Shown: positions 27,943 through 36,993, numbered from the stretch's first letter. The stretch: DNA of 64,000 bases from Clostridium sp. DL-VIII (GCF_000230835.1 NZ_CM001240.1:1-64000); one strand, 5' to 3'. Made by a program: numbers and translations. Notes: a model not told the origin generated them from the sequence alone.

Positions 27943-27990
27943 TGGTCTGACCAATATTGATAATATAACATATATTTTTTAATAATTCAA
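27943..27990 (-). promoter_or_regulatory. Promoter and FadR/GntR-type operator of the MCP-X1-cfa1 group
   Basis: On the minus strand: -35 TTGAAT (27990-27985), 17-bp spacer, -10 TATATT (27967-27962), then eight bases later the perfect palindrome-like TGGTCAGACCA (27953-27943), which would cover the transcription start. A further ATACCAAT half-site follows at 27934-27927. The same arrangement, with homology reaching upstream of -35, is found before lrgA. The site fits the FadR-subfamily consensus TnGTnnnACnA. The leader to the MCP start is about 200 bases. Confidence 0.75.
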
Positions 27991-28086
27991 CCAATCTTGT
28001 TCCAATAATATGGCTTTTTTCATTATAATCCCACAAAATTTCATTTATTTAAGTTTATATGACGAACGTCTAAATGATACAAAAAA

Positions 28087-28118
28087 TAAGAGCTTATGAA
28101 ATGTAAGCTCTTATTTTA
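28087..28118 (-). terminator. Terminator after the MFS efflux gene
   Basis: AATAAGAGCTTA and TAAGCTCTTATT form a 12-bp stem with a 7-base loop. T-rich tails flank it on both strands, so it can stop transcription on the minus strand from the MFS gene. Confidence 0.75.
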
Positions 28119-28135
28119 TACATTGATGTCTCAAG

Positions 28136-28185
28136 TTCCTATATGTCCTATAAATATTTACATATATTTATAGGACACATAGGAA
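28136..28185 (+). repeat. Long 21-bp-arm inverted repeat
   Basis: Arms at 28136-28156 and 28165-28185 match at 20 of 21 positions with an 8-base loop. Six T follow on the plus strand. No plus-strand gene ends here, so it may mark an unseen plus-strand RNA or be a small palindromic repeat. Confidence 0.55.
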
Positions 28186-28255
28186 TATAGTTTTTTAAAT
28201 ATTTATTTATTAAAATATGTTTCTATGAAAAGGCTTATATTTACCTTTGTTCATA

Positions 28256-29704
28256 TTAAGCTTTAAACTGGTGTTTTAAATACATATTAGAGCTTTTTAG
28301 CTTTTTACTTCTTAATCTTAAAAAAGTCAAGACAGCTCCAATTAAACTTATTACCGCTGCCGCTATATATACAGTTCTCATACCATATATAAAAGCATCA
28401 CTTCTTCCTACTACAAAATCAGTAACACGCTGTCCAATTGCTGAACTCATCATACTATACAAAAGTGTTGTAGCTAAAGCTATTCCACATACCATTCCTA
28501 AGTTTCTTACAAGAGCATTTACACTTCCTGCAATTCCAAGTTTATCTTTTGGTACTGTTGACATTATCAAAGAATTATTAGGCGATTGAAATAATCCCAG
28601 ACCTATAGACATGATTCCAATAAATACTATTGTAATTAATAAATTTGAGTCAATATTTAATGTAGCCATTAATACTAATCCTAAGCTTATGAGAATTAAG
28701 CCTATGAATGTTAAAACTTCTGAACCAATCTTATCTGATAAACTTCCACTAAAAGGAGCTACCACTGTTAAAAGCAAAGGATCAACCATCATTATTAATC
28801 CAGTATGTTCTGGTGTATAATTCATTACATCCTGAAGATAAAATGGAAGAATGATATTGTTGCAGAATATTCCAACAAAGGTTATGAATGCACAAAATAT
28901 ACTTAAAGAAAATAACTTATTACTAAATATATTCAATTGTAATAGAGGATCTTCTTTTTTCTTTTCCACAAAAATAAATATTATAAATGAGATAATCGCA
29001 ATGGCAAAGCTCAATAAAATCATTGGATCTTCAAAGCCAATGTTTATCCCTTCATATAAAGCCCCAAAAAGCGGAACTATTGCAAACACAAATAATACAG
29101 CCCCTAAAATATCTAATTTGCCCTTAGCTGCTTTATTTTCTTTTGGCAGCAATTTAATAGCGCAAAACAATGCTATTACTCCAATAGGTACATTTATTAA
29201 AAATATATACTCCCAACTAGCCGCACCTGCTATTAGTCCTCCAAGTCCTGGTCCTATTAGAGAGCCTAAAGCTATAGAAGTACCTAGAAATCCAAGAGCT
29301 TTTCCCCTTTCACTTGGGGGGAATGTTTCTGTAATAATACCTTGATTATTAGCCATAGTTCCAGCAGCACCTATGGATTGTACTACTCTTGCTAGAATAA
29401 GTATTGGAAAAGAGCTTGTTATACCACATAGCAAAGAACCGAGGGTAAATAACCCCAACCCAAATATGAACATCTTGGACTTTCCAAACATATCTCCAAG
29501 TCTTCCAAAAATCAATACCGTTCCCGCGATGACTATTAAATAACTTGTTGCAACTAATTGTATACTAGATGTTGTTACATTTAAAGCCATAGCCATTTTA
29601 GGTAATGCCACATTTACAATACTACCATCTAAGGCAGACATAAATGTAAACATTAAAACTATTATAAGTATGGACCATTTGTTTCTATTTTTTACATTTT
29701 CCAT
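28256..29704 (-). CDS. DHA2-family MFS drug efflux transporter (14 membrane segments)
   Basis: 482 residues with about 14 hydrophobic segments. Motif A is GRLGDMFGKSKMF; SALDGSIVNVALPKM in helix 1 and the motif C-like GPGLGGLIAG in helix 5 mark the EmrB/QacA branch. It should export drugs or toxic organic compounds by proton antiport. It follows a MarR regulator gene by 46 bp in the same operon, so it is most likely induced when the regulator binds its ligand. Confidence 0.9.
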   Translation of the reverse strand: MENVKNRNKWSILIIVLMFTFMSALDGSIVNVALPKMAMALNVTTSSIQLVATSYLIVIAGTVLIFGRLGDMFGKSKMFIFGLGLFTLGSLLCGITSSFPILILARVVQSIGAAGTMANNQGIITETFPPSERGKALGFLGTSIALGSLIGPGLGGLIAGAASWEYIFLINVPIGVIALFCAIKLLPKENKAAKGKLDILGAVLFVFAIVPLFGALYEGINIGFEDPMILLSFAIAIISFIIFIFVEKKKEDPLLQLNIFSNKLFSLSIFCAFITFVGIFCNNIILPFYLQDVMNYTPEHTGLIMMVDPLLLTVVAPFSGSLSDKIGSEVLTFIGLILISLGLVLMATLNIDSNLLITIVFIGIMSIGLGLFQSPNNSLIMSTVPKDKLGIAGSVNALVRNLGMVCGIALATTLLYSMMSSAIGQRVTDFVVGRSDAFIYGMRTVYIAAAVISLIGAVLTFLRLRSKKLKSSNMYLKHQFKA

Positions 29705-29750
29705 TAATTCTCCTCCTTTGTCACTATTTAGCTAACATAACCGTATTACC

Positions 29751-30194
29751 TTAATCTTCAAATTCCTTTAATCTTCGAATATTGACTAGAATTTTCCTTA
29801 AAGACTGCATTGTAATCAGCATTTCTGCTTCTGATACATCTTCTGTTATTGAATTCATCAACGTTTGAAGCTCTTCATGAATTTTGGGCAATACTTTTTT
29901 TGCTTTGTCTGTTAAATATAATTTATAAGATCTGCTATCTTTTTCATCTTGTTCTCTATGAACGTAACCAAGACCTATTAATCTTGCAATTGTTCTTGCA
30001 GACATTGCCTTGTCATTGTCAAGTTCTTTACTTAAACCGTTTTGGCTTATACCTTCATTTCGTTCAAGATTAAACAAATATGGGCTGGAACCACTGCTTA
30101 ATCCATATTTTTTTAAAGTCTTCTCTAAATACATTTGCTTATATCTGAAAATTTTACTTGTAACCATTATGAGGTTCATGCTTTCAACATCCAT
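29751..30194 (-). CDS. MarR-family transcriptional regulator
   Basis: About 147 residues from the ATG at 30194, eight bases after AGGAG. The winged helix is seen in ISQNGLSKELDNDKAMSARTIARL and IGLGYVHREQDEKDSRSYKLYLTDKAKKVLP (quoted in two parts), the typical MarR wing. It most likely represses its own operon with the efflux gene through the palindrome at 30246-30269 and perhaps the neighbouring hydrolase gene. Confidence 0.9.
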   Translation of the reverse strand: MDVESMNLIMVTSKIFRYKQMYLEKTLKKYGLSSGSSPYLFNLERNEGISQNGLSKELDNDKAMSARTIARLIGLGYVHREQDEKDSRSYKLYLTDKAKKVLPKIHEELQTLMNSITEDVSEAEMLITMQSLRKILVNIRRLKEFED

Positions 30195-30210
30195 AATCAT
30201 TCTCTCCTTA

Positions 30211-30269
30211 CAATATAGTTGATTAGTCCACTAAATTACATTTACTTTAAGTTGACTTGTCAACTTAAA
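30211..30269 (-). promoter_or_regulatory. MarR-type operators upstream of the regulator/efflux operon
   Basis: A perfect 24-bp palindrome with half-site TTTAAGTTGAC lies at 30246-30269. A second, weaker copy (GTTGATTAGTCCAC) lies near 30212-30226. Related sites precede the hydrolase gene at 31312-31376. They fit a dimeric MarR regulator. Confidence 0.65.
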
Positions 30270-30455
30270 TAGTAAAACAATTTTACTTCATATAATATAA
30301 ATATCCTATTTATATTCACATAATCTTGATCCTCATACTGCCCGTTCCTATAACAGACTTATATAAATTGTTTTTGAATAATCTTTTTAATTATTGAAAG
30401 CACGATAATTGATTTCTTACTACAAAGTAATAATATAATAGCTCCTAATTAAATT

Positions 30456-31244
30456 CTACTGCTTAGCAATATCAAATAATATCGTTGCTACCCCCTGCGG
30501 ATCAGAAAAAAACGAAGAGTGCCCTGTATCTAATTGATACACTTTATTTACTGGCATTGCATCAAGCATTTTATCTTGCATTTCTAATGGCACTGATAAA
30601 TCCTGAAGAGTTTTAATATAATATCGTGGAACACTTCCATAATTTTTAGATGTAATATGTACTATGCCATCTAGTGCTGCAATTGCCTCTCCACCCAGCT
30701 TTGTAATTGCAAATTCTATATCGCTTTCTGAGCAACCACTATAGAAAAATGGAGCCTTATCTTCTTTAACAGTGACACATCTTTTGTCTGCCGATAATAC
30801 TGTAAACCCTTGTGAGCTGTACCAATCAGTTTTATGTGAACGTATATCCCCAAAATTCTGTCCATCTTGCAAGAGAGCTGCTGAAAGATAAACCAGACTC
30901 TGTATTTTTTGTGGCCTTTTTTCAGCAACGTTTGAAATTATAGTCCCACCAAGACTGTGCCCAACCAAAATGACTTTACTTGGTTCCCTATCAATAATTT
31001 CAATAACTTTAGCCACATATGTATCTGTTCTTTGATATGCAAGTGTAGAATTATCATCCCCATGTCCCGGACAATCAATAGTCACAACCTTTGCTCCACC
31101 TACTCGCAAAATTGGAACTAGTTTATCAAAGCACCAAGCTCCGTGCCATGCCCCATGAATTAGCACAAATGTCGTGCTATAAGTTTTAGCATCACAATTT
31201 TCAACTATGCTTACCTCTCCAGTACACCCTATATTTTTATTCAT
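30456..31244 (-). CDS. Alpha/beta-hydrolase fold protein (esterase-like)
   Basis: 262 residues, no signal peptide. FVLIHGAWHGAWCFDKL gives the oxyanion-hole HGAWHG. The nucleophile elbow is LVGHSLGGT. The catalytic His is probably in LDTGHSSFFSDP. This resembles the methylesterase/hydroxynitrile-lyase branch (MES/EstC-like). The substrate is unknown. MarR-type sites in its promoter link it to the efflux operon next door, so a role in detoxifying an ester is plausible inference. Confidence 0.85.
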   Translation of the reverse strand: MNKNIGCTGEVSIVENCDAKTYSTTFVLIHGAWHGAWCFDKLVPILRVGGAKVVTIDCPGHGDDNSTLAYQRTDTYVAKVIEIIDREPSKVILVGHSLGGTIISNVAEKRPQKIQSLVYLSAALLQDGQNFGDIRSHKTDWYSSQGFTVLSADKRCVTVKEDKAPFFYSGCSESDIEFAITKLGGEAIAALDGIVHITSKNYGSVPRYYIKTLQDLSVPLEMQDKMLDAMPVNKVYQLDTGHSSFFSDPQGVATILFDIAKQ

Positions 31245-31311
31245 TTATAACCGCTCCTTGTCCATATTTACTTATAAACATTATCAAATTTATACTTTTA
31301 AAATTTATCAT

Positions 31312-31376
31312 ATTGTATTATGATTGACTAATCAACTATAATGTATCATTATTTAGATTGACTAGTCAACCTAAAT
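31312..31376 (-). promoter_or_regulatory. Two MarR-type operator copies before the hydrolase gene
   Basis: GATTGACTAATCAAC (about 31322-31336) and GATTGACTAGTCAACC (about 31356-31371) share the core of the palindrome that precedes the MarR gene (TTGAC-TWRTCAA). They lie 70-130 bp before the hydrolase start. Confidence 0.6.
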
Positions 31377-31751
31377 ATTTATTTTCACATATCGCAATGA
31401 AGATGGAGCAAAAACTCATTTAACTCATAATTGTCAATGATGATGCTATGGATATAGGTGAAATTAATACTTCTACTTCCATCATTTCATCTTCAAATAT
31501 TTCTGTTATACCTATTCCCGCATCTTCTATGGATTCCCCTATTAGTTCATCTAAACCGGAATAGTGTATACAAAAATAGACAATACCTCTTCTATATGCC
31601 TTTGGCACCTACTAGCACAATGTTAATTGGGTAAACCAATAAACATTATGGTATTAATAGACCTTTTAAAAAGTATTTATAGCCAAAAGAAAAAGTCCTA
31701 GAAATAATCTAGAACTTAAAATACGTAATTTAAATATGTTTAAAATATCAA

Positions 31752-31797
31752 AAAAGTGCCTGAGTTCTTAGTTTTACTAAGCTCTCAGGCACTTTTT
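31752..31797. terminator. Strong terminator, probably the original tRNA-Ser terminator
   Basis: GTGCCTGAG...CTCAGGCAC with an inner CTTAGT/ACTAAG stem, flanked by A and T runs. It sits ten bases outside the displaced 3' piece of tRNA-Ser, on its 3' side. Before integration of the element it would have followed the tRNA gene directly. Confidence 0.7.
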
Positions 31798-31805
31798 ATA
31801 TCTTA

Positions 31806-31869
31806 TCTTATTGGCGGAGAGAAGGGGATTTGAACCCCTGATAGAGTTGCCCCTATGCACGCTTTCCAG
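31806..31869 (-). repeat. Attachment site copy: displaced tRNA-Ser 3' fragment (left end of element)
   Basis: These 64 bases match the 3' part of the tRNA-Ser gene and its flank at 40662-40725 with a single difference (31857 against 40713). The match ends in the anticodon arm, where tyrosine integrases often cross over. It marks the left boundary of an integrated element. Confidence 0.88.
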
Positions 31870-32711
31870 TTAATGGAAATCACCTGCCAATATCTATATC
31901 ATATTTAATCATTCAATTTTAACAAATAAAAAAGCCTTATTGTACTAACCAATAAAGCTATAAATCTTATTTACAATAATTAAACTAATTGCTATAATCT
32001 AATCATTAAATAAGTCTTTCGTTACTTTTTTGGTATTACAGTACCATTTAAGTTCCTAACTTATCAGAAATGGGGATTTCTAATAAGTGATGAAGGACTT
32101 TTTTATTCTATGCAATTAATTATAAATACAAACTCGAATAATTACAATATTTATTTTGAAATGTTCTTGTTAATGATTAATACCAGTTTAATAAGTATAT
32201 ATTATAAAGAGATTTTTTAGTAGCTTTTATTATATTAACGTTACTATTCCCCAACCCTTTGTGTATTATATAGATTTATATATTGTAATCTATAATTGAT
32301 TACTTAATCTTTCAAAGAATTAATTTAAATTTTCTTAGTTATTTATAAAAAACTAATATACAAACTAGTATATAAATTTATACTTGCTTTTATTATTACT
32401 CTGAATTATATTTAAATCATTTCATATTGTGTAAAAATAACACATGCTTAGTGTTTAATTTCTCACTGAACATGTGTTATATATTCAACATGTGGAAAGT
32501 GCCAACATTATTTAGCAAAAGTGGTTATTAGGTATACAAGGCTTAGCCTAAAATTACTTTTTCCTTAACGAAATAATTTTAGTTATATATTTTAAACTAG
32601 AATTTGTAGCATATAGAAAAGCAGAAAGACATTCCCCCTCTTCAATGCACTAATTAATTCATATAAATTTAGTCTATATACATTACTTTCGATAAATCTT
32701 AGTTTTATATT
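31870..32711. other. Non-coding 0.8 kb at the left end of the island, with several terminator-like hairpins
   Basis: No convincing gene. Three hairpins are visible. AGC(C/T)TTATTG...CAATAA near 31933-31960 has a T-run on the minus strand. ACTTATCAGAAAT...ATTTCTAATAAGT near 32063-32095, with an outer stem, is followed by six T on the plus strand. AACACATG...CATGTGTT (32439-32478) has a T-rich minus-strand tail and is the best terminator for the HerA operon. The plus-strand terminator has no gene before it, so a small RNA is possible. Confidence 0.5.
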
Positions 32712-32927
32712 TTAAACTTGACTATATCTATAAACTTTATCTATTTCCGATATTTTTCTTCCTATAGATATTCCAGTAAAGAAATCATCAAATTCATATT
32801 TCGGAACATCATAATATGCATATAATGCACCGCCATTTTTAAACCTTACATAAAGTGTGGAATTATATTCATCATATCCAACAGCTTCAACCCGTGTTGA
32901 TTCTACATAAATCATTTCAGCATTCAT
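32712..32927 (-). CDS. KTSC-domain small protein
   Basis: 71 residues from the ATG at 32927, which has AAAGGAG eight bases before it. VESTRVEAVGYDEYNSTLYV and RFKNGGALYAYYDVP are the KTSC domain (PF13619), a small beta-rich domain with a Tyr-rich face. It starts 4 bp after the HerA stop, so it is the third gene of the SIR2-HerA transcript. KTSC proteins are known near nucleases and translation factors, but their biochemical role is unclear. Confidence 0.8.
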   Translation of the reverse strand: MNAEMIYVESTRVEAVGYDEYNSTLYVRFKNGGALYAYYDVPKYEFDDFFTGISIGRKISEIDKVYRYSQV

Positions 32928-32931
32928 AATT

Positions 32932-34674
32932 TCAACTCCTTTTTTGCTCACGCCAATTTTTAACGACAACTTTATAATCTTTATTTACTGATATTTTTTC
33001 ACTCCACTTTTCAGAAACTTCCGGATCATTACTATTAGGTCTTGGTTCAACTTTTCTAAACAATACTCGTGTCGGAATTTGCATTGCTTCTCCTATCACT
33101 ATACCCTCTCCTGTTCGTAATGTAGGTAACATCTCCATCATTGTTGTCATATTATTTGAGGCTAATGATTTCACTCTATTTTTATCTTCTGAATTAGTTA
33201 ATCTCAGTGCCACAAATGTTCCAACTTGTGATAAAATAGTTTCTGATATTTCAGTTGGTCTTTGTGTTACAATCATTGCACCTACTCCAAATTTTCTTCC
33301 CTCTTTGAAAATTTTTTCTACTGCTTTATTGGCATATTTAAAATCACCTTTGGAATTCGTTAAATAAGTATGTGCTTCCTCATACGCTAAAAGTATTGGT
33401 CTGTTTCTTCCTGTGAACTTCATATTTCTTCCCCAAAACATACTATCAAATACTATACGTGAAATTAATCCAACTGACACATCAATCAAATCTGATGGAA
33501 CACCACTTAAATCAAGTATAGTTAAATTTTTACCATTATCTATCCAATCAACAAGCAAATCATCAATATCTCGTTCTAATTCTGTATTATACTGACTTGG
33601 CTCAAACATAAAATTGAATCTAGGGTCCTTTAATTTAAGAAACATATTATTTACATATGAATACATCATTTGATTCTTTGATTTATAAGGCGCTGCTTGT
33701 CCCATTGAATACGGTTCAAATTCATCTGGAACTAATGCTTTTGGATTTCCTTTTTTCTCAATGCATATTGTTTTTTCTGTCTGTTTATCTGGTGAAGGTT
33801 CTTTATATGTCCCATACACTTCTTGATGATATTTGTACCAAATTTCTTTAATATCAAATGGTATAGGTGAATCACAGGTTATAAGATTTTCATCTATATT
33901 GGGCAAATTCTCTCTTGCTACCTTCTTCCTATATTCCAAAATATCATTTCTAAATCTCCTATCTTCTGGCCTATCTTCTCCTACTCTTTTATTAACTAAT
34001 AATTGTGACAATTCTTCATAGTTTAACAACCAAAATGGGATTATTAGTGGATTTTTACCTCCTATACTAAATGTTTTAGAATATTTATTGAAAGTTTTAG
34101 AATATTCTCCGTGAATGTCTATAAGAAGGATTCTAGCTTTAGGATAATCAGAAATTAATCTATCAATTATATGTGCTGTTGCATTTGATTTTCCGCTACC
34201 AGTAGAACCCAAAATAGCTGAGTGTCTCAGCACAAACTTGTCTACATCTGCAAATATTTTTAATCTTTCTGAAGCTGAATGTGTACCTATTTCAAAACAT
34301 TTTGTAGAATCAACTCCATAAACTTTTTCCAAGTCAGATTCAGTTACTATATATGCGCAACTATTAATAATGGGATAAGTACTTATTCCTCTTTGAAATG
34401 GGTCATTTCCTATTATTTCACCTGAAAGTTGTATTTTTAGCATGCATTTATTTTGAGTTTCATCTTCAGTAAGTACATTACTAAAAGAAGCTATAGTTCC
34501 ATATATTTGAATATGCCCCATTGGAATTTTAATAAAACTACCTATTTGTCCAACATGGTAAACTTTTCCCTTTATTATCGGTGAAAATGTAGTTATACAT
34601 TTATCTATCTCAATTTCTGCGTCTGCGCCATTAACAGAAACGACTTTGCCAATATACGTACTATCCTTCAACAT
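32932..34674 (-). CDS. HerA-type hexameric ATPase of a SIR2-HerA defence system
   Basis: About 580 residues. I take the ATG at 34674, preceded by GGAGG within the end of the SIR2 gene. The HAS-barrel-like N-terminus starts with TYIGKVVSVNGADAEIEID. Walker A is LGSTGSGKSNAT, Walker B ILLAYEEAHTYL, and VTQRPTEISETILSQVGT holds the conserved sensor region. In SIR2-HerA systems the ATPase forms a ring with SIR2 subunits; it is a motor/translocase and in some members helps a nuclease activity. Genes overlap by 14 bp, consistent with complex formation. Confidence 0.92.
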   Translation of the reverse strand: MLKDSTYIGKVVSVNGADAEIEIDKCITTFSPIIKGKVYHVGQIGSFIKIPMGHIQIYGTIASFSNVLTEDETQNKCMLKIQLSGEIIGNDPFQRGISTYPIINSCAYIVTESDLEKVYGVDSTKCFEIGTHSASERLKIFADVDKFVLRHSAILGSTGSGKSNATAHIIDRLISDYPKARILLIDIHGEYSKTFNKYSKTFSIGGKNPLIIPFWLLNYEELSQLLVNKRVGEDRPEDRRFRNDILEYRKKVARENLPNIDENLITCDSPIPFDIKEIWYKYHQEVYGTYKEPSPDKQTEKTICIEKKGNPKALVPDEFEPYSMGQAAPYKSKNQMMYSYVNNMFLKLKDPRFNFMFEPSQYNTELERDIDDLLVDWIDNGKNLTILDLSGVPSDLIDVSVGLISRIVFDSMFWGRNMKFTGRNRPILLAYEEAHTYLTNSKGDFKYANKAVEKIFKEGRKFGVGAMIVTQRPTEISETILSQVGTFVALRLTNSEDKNRVKSLASNNMTTMMEMLPTLRTGEGIVIGEAMQIPTRVLFRKVEPRPNSNDPEVSEKWSEKISVNKDYKVVVKNWREQKRS

Positions 34675-35899
34675 CGCCACTATCCTCCAATGTTTCCTTG
34701 CTACACTCCTCATCTATATCAATACAATTAAACTGATTTCTACTCATTTGAATGAGAAAGTTAATAAAATTCGAATAATCTCCCAACAAGAATTTATTTT
34801 CTTCGTAATTATAAGCATATTTTACTTTACTTTCATCATCTTTTATCCATTCGCCTTTATTTCCACCAATAATCGCAAGTTTAGGCGAAAATGCACTTAT
34901 GTTTATATACTTTGAAAAAGTGTTCTCCCATTCTTCTAAACTTTCATCTTCAAAAAAGAAGACTAAAACGTGAAGTCTATTATTCACTTTTAAGCTATTT
35001 AAAATTATCTCATTGATATGCTGATCAGAAAAAGAATAGCCATTTATTATAAATAGTAAATCTCCAGAGGTTAAATATCTTTTTAATTTATCAAAATATG
35101 CTATGAATGGTTGCTTCCTTGACGAGTTATATTTATCTTTAGATGGATATATTACTAATTCAGCCTTTTCGGAATGTTTTTCAATATATTCAGAATTAGT
35201 GGCTCCTAACCTAACTATACTATCATTTTCAGTATTCCTAAACCACCCTAATGAACCATGAATCTTCCATAATCTTATCCAATTTTTAGGAGGCATATTA
35301 TTCTTATCTAGTTCATCTAAAGTTTCTGGAATAAAAAATGGTTCATATGCTCCAACAAATCCATCAAAATATGGTATTTTTAATTGTTCGAAGCTTTTCT
35401 CTAACAACAAATCATAATTTGGTGTAAAAATTTCCTTATATTCATTGGAGGGTAGCCAATTTAACCATGATACAAATTTAGTAAGTAAAGAACTATCTAC
35501 TTGTGTTTCTTTTTTTGAAATAATCTCATAAATTATTCTACAAATTTCCTTATCAATTCTTTTTGCAACCTCTCCTGAAATTCCATCAAACGATTTTTCA
35601 ATACTATCCCTTGTAATTTCCCTAACTAGTCTTGTATGATTTAGAATATCTTCAATAGTTATTTTTTTTCCTTCACCATATATTGACTTAATACTTTGCA
35701 AAAGAATTTTATATTCATCTTTCAAACTTATTTCTTCTTCAACACGCTCAGTTAACTCAAAAATTCCTGGAAGTTTAAATGACATAGAGGTTCCAGCACC
35801 AAAGAAAAAACCTATTTTTGCTGCATGTTGAATTAACTTTTCTACATTTAAAACCTCATCACATATATTAAATCCATGATTCACGTTCAGCCCCCCCAT
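34661..35899 (-). CDS. SIR2-domain NADase-like effector of a SIR2-HerA defence system
   Basis: 412 residues. FFFGAGTSMSFKLPG near residue 30 is the NAD-binding GAGxS loop. The SIR2 catalytic Asn and His are in FTPNYDLLLE and WKIHGSLGW. The C-terminal part (SGDLLFIINGYSFSDQHINE) is the usual end of the SIR2_2 domain. Family knowledge: on phage infection such proteins deplete NAD. The ATG is followed by seven G in a row; a GTG at 35884 is an alternative start closer to a usable ribosome site. Confidence 0.9.
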   Translation of the reverse strand: MGGLNVNHGFNICDEVLNVEKLIQHAAKIGFFFGAGTSMSFKLPGIFELTERVEEEISLKDEYKILLQSIKSIYGEGKKITIEDILNHTRLVREITRDSIEKSFDGISGEVAKRIDKEICRIIYEIISKKETQVDSSLLTKFVSWLNWLPSNEYKEIFTPNYDLLLEKSFEQLKIPYFDGFVGAYEPFFIPETLDELDKNNMPPKNWIRLWKIHGSLGWFRNTENDSIVRLGATNSEYIEKHSEKAELVIYPSKDKYNSSRKQPFIAYFDKLKRYLTSGDLLFIINGYSFSDQHINEIILNSLKVNNRLHVLVFFFEDESLEEWENTFSKYINISAFSPKLAIIGGNKGEWIKDDESKVKYAYNYEENKFLLGDYSNFINFLIQMSRNQFNCIDIDEECSKETLEDSGDVEG

Positions 35900-36238
35900 T
35901 TTTATACAATTTTAGTAATACCATATAAGTTTATACTGAATTATACTCTTGTTTTACATATTTTTCAATATTTTCACAAAGACTTTGTTTTATAAAAATA
36001 GCGCAACATTCTAACTATTGCCTTTAAGACTCAACTTTTTATAAAAAAATCTGCTTAGCAGACTGTGTGTTTCTGCTACTTTTAAAGGTTATCCACAAAA
36101 TTGACTTGATTATAATTTCCTAAAGAATAAAAAAAGAAGAGAATTTTACCTCTTCAACGACTACTATTATACAATATAGATTTATAGCATTTTAAGTATA
36201 AAACTTTCTAGTTCTATTAACATCTTATTTAAAAATAA
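35900..36238. other. Promoter region of the SIR2-HerA operon and upstream terminator
   Basis: No gene. GAAGAG...CTCTTC at 36136-36155 with seven T on the minus strand terminates the preceding small gene. A stem TCTGCTtAGCAGA near 36050-36062 lies between it and the SIR2 start. The promoter of the defence operon must be within this stretch. Confidence 0.5.
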
Positions 36239-36562
36239 TTACTCATCCTTTTCTTTCTTGACTTCTACATCATATGTTTTTGATTTTACTATTATAAATA
36301 TATTATTATTTTCATCTACTGCTCTTTCTAAAACGTTATACTTAATTAAAAAATTACTTTTACATGGAATACTACTATCAATGGAATATGTTATGTAACT
36401 ATCACAATTTAATAAATTCTTTTTAACTTGATCTTTAATGCATGAATTTATAGATAAACTTCCTGATTCACTTAATTCGATTATATAAAGTTCATCACTA
36501 TGACGTTCACACTGCTCTGCAAAATCAAATCTTTTAATTAAACTTTCCCAATTTTCATACAT
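36239..36562 (-). CDS. Uncharacterised 107-residue protein in the island
   Basis: A soluble acidic protein, MYENWESLIKRFDFAEQCER at the N-terminus, with AAAGGAG seven to eight bases before the ATG. No family recognised. A terminator separates it from the SIR2 operon, so it is its own unit. It may be an accessory of the defence cassette or unrelated cargo. Confidence 0.55.
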   Translation of the reverse strand: MYENWESLIKRFDFAEQCERHSDELYIIELSESGSLSINSCIKDQVKKNLLNCDSYITYSIDSSIPCKSNFLIKYNVLERAVDENNNIFIIVKSKTYDVEVKKEKDE

Positions 36563-36993
36563 ACTATTTTCTCCTTTAAATTATAAATACATATTATATA
36601 ATAAATTCTGCTAATTCAAAAAATTTTTCTTCACTGTTTGTTATTAAACAGGATTTAAAATCACTTATTATCTTTTAAACTTCTTTTATCTTATTTAGAT
36701 TTTATATATATTCCTCTCATCTAAATTAATTTTACAACCCTCTCCTTAACTTTACAATTTTTATTTGTAATATTTTTCATCAAGTACTTATTTCTCAAAA
36801 TATTGCTATTTTACACACATTATATATTCTCATATAAATTTGAATAATAAATTTTAAGTTCAAATAAAAGCAACTTATCTATGTAAAATTAATTTGATTC
36901 TACTTTATTTGTTATCTATCTCTTAAACTACCTAACTCCCAATATTTCTAATGGTTCCCCACCGTTATGGGGGCAGCTACTCTTGTAAGAATA
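36563..36993. other. AT-rich spacer upstream of the small gene
   Basis: No gene. The only GC-rich feature is CCCC-accgttat-GGGG near 36958-36973, next to the recombinase stop, a possible small terminator without T tail. The remainder is simple AT-rich sequence. Confidence 0.35.

Noticed and set aside
27985..28015. TTGGAAC...TTGG in the MCP and lrgA promoters as a sigma-54 site
   Set aside because: The GG to GC spacing and the GC of the -12 element do not fit. The TTGAAW-17-TATATT sigma-A promoter explains both sites better.
31420..31608. A 62-codon minus-strand frame with GTG start
   Set aside because: No ribosome site at a proper distance, stop codons just upstream and no family resemblance. 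It might be a gene relic but cannot be supported.
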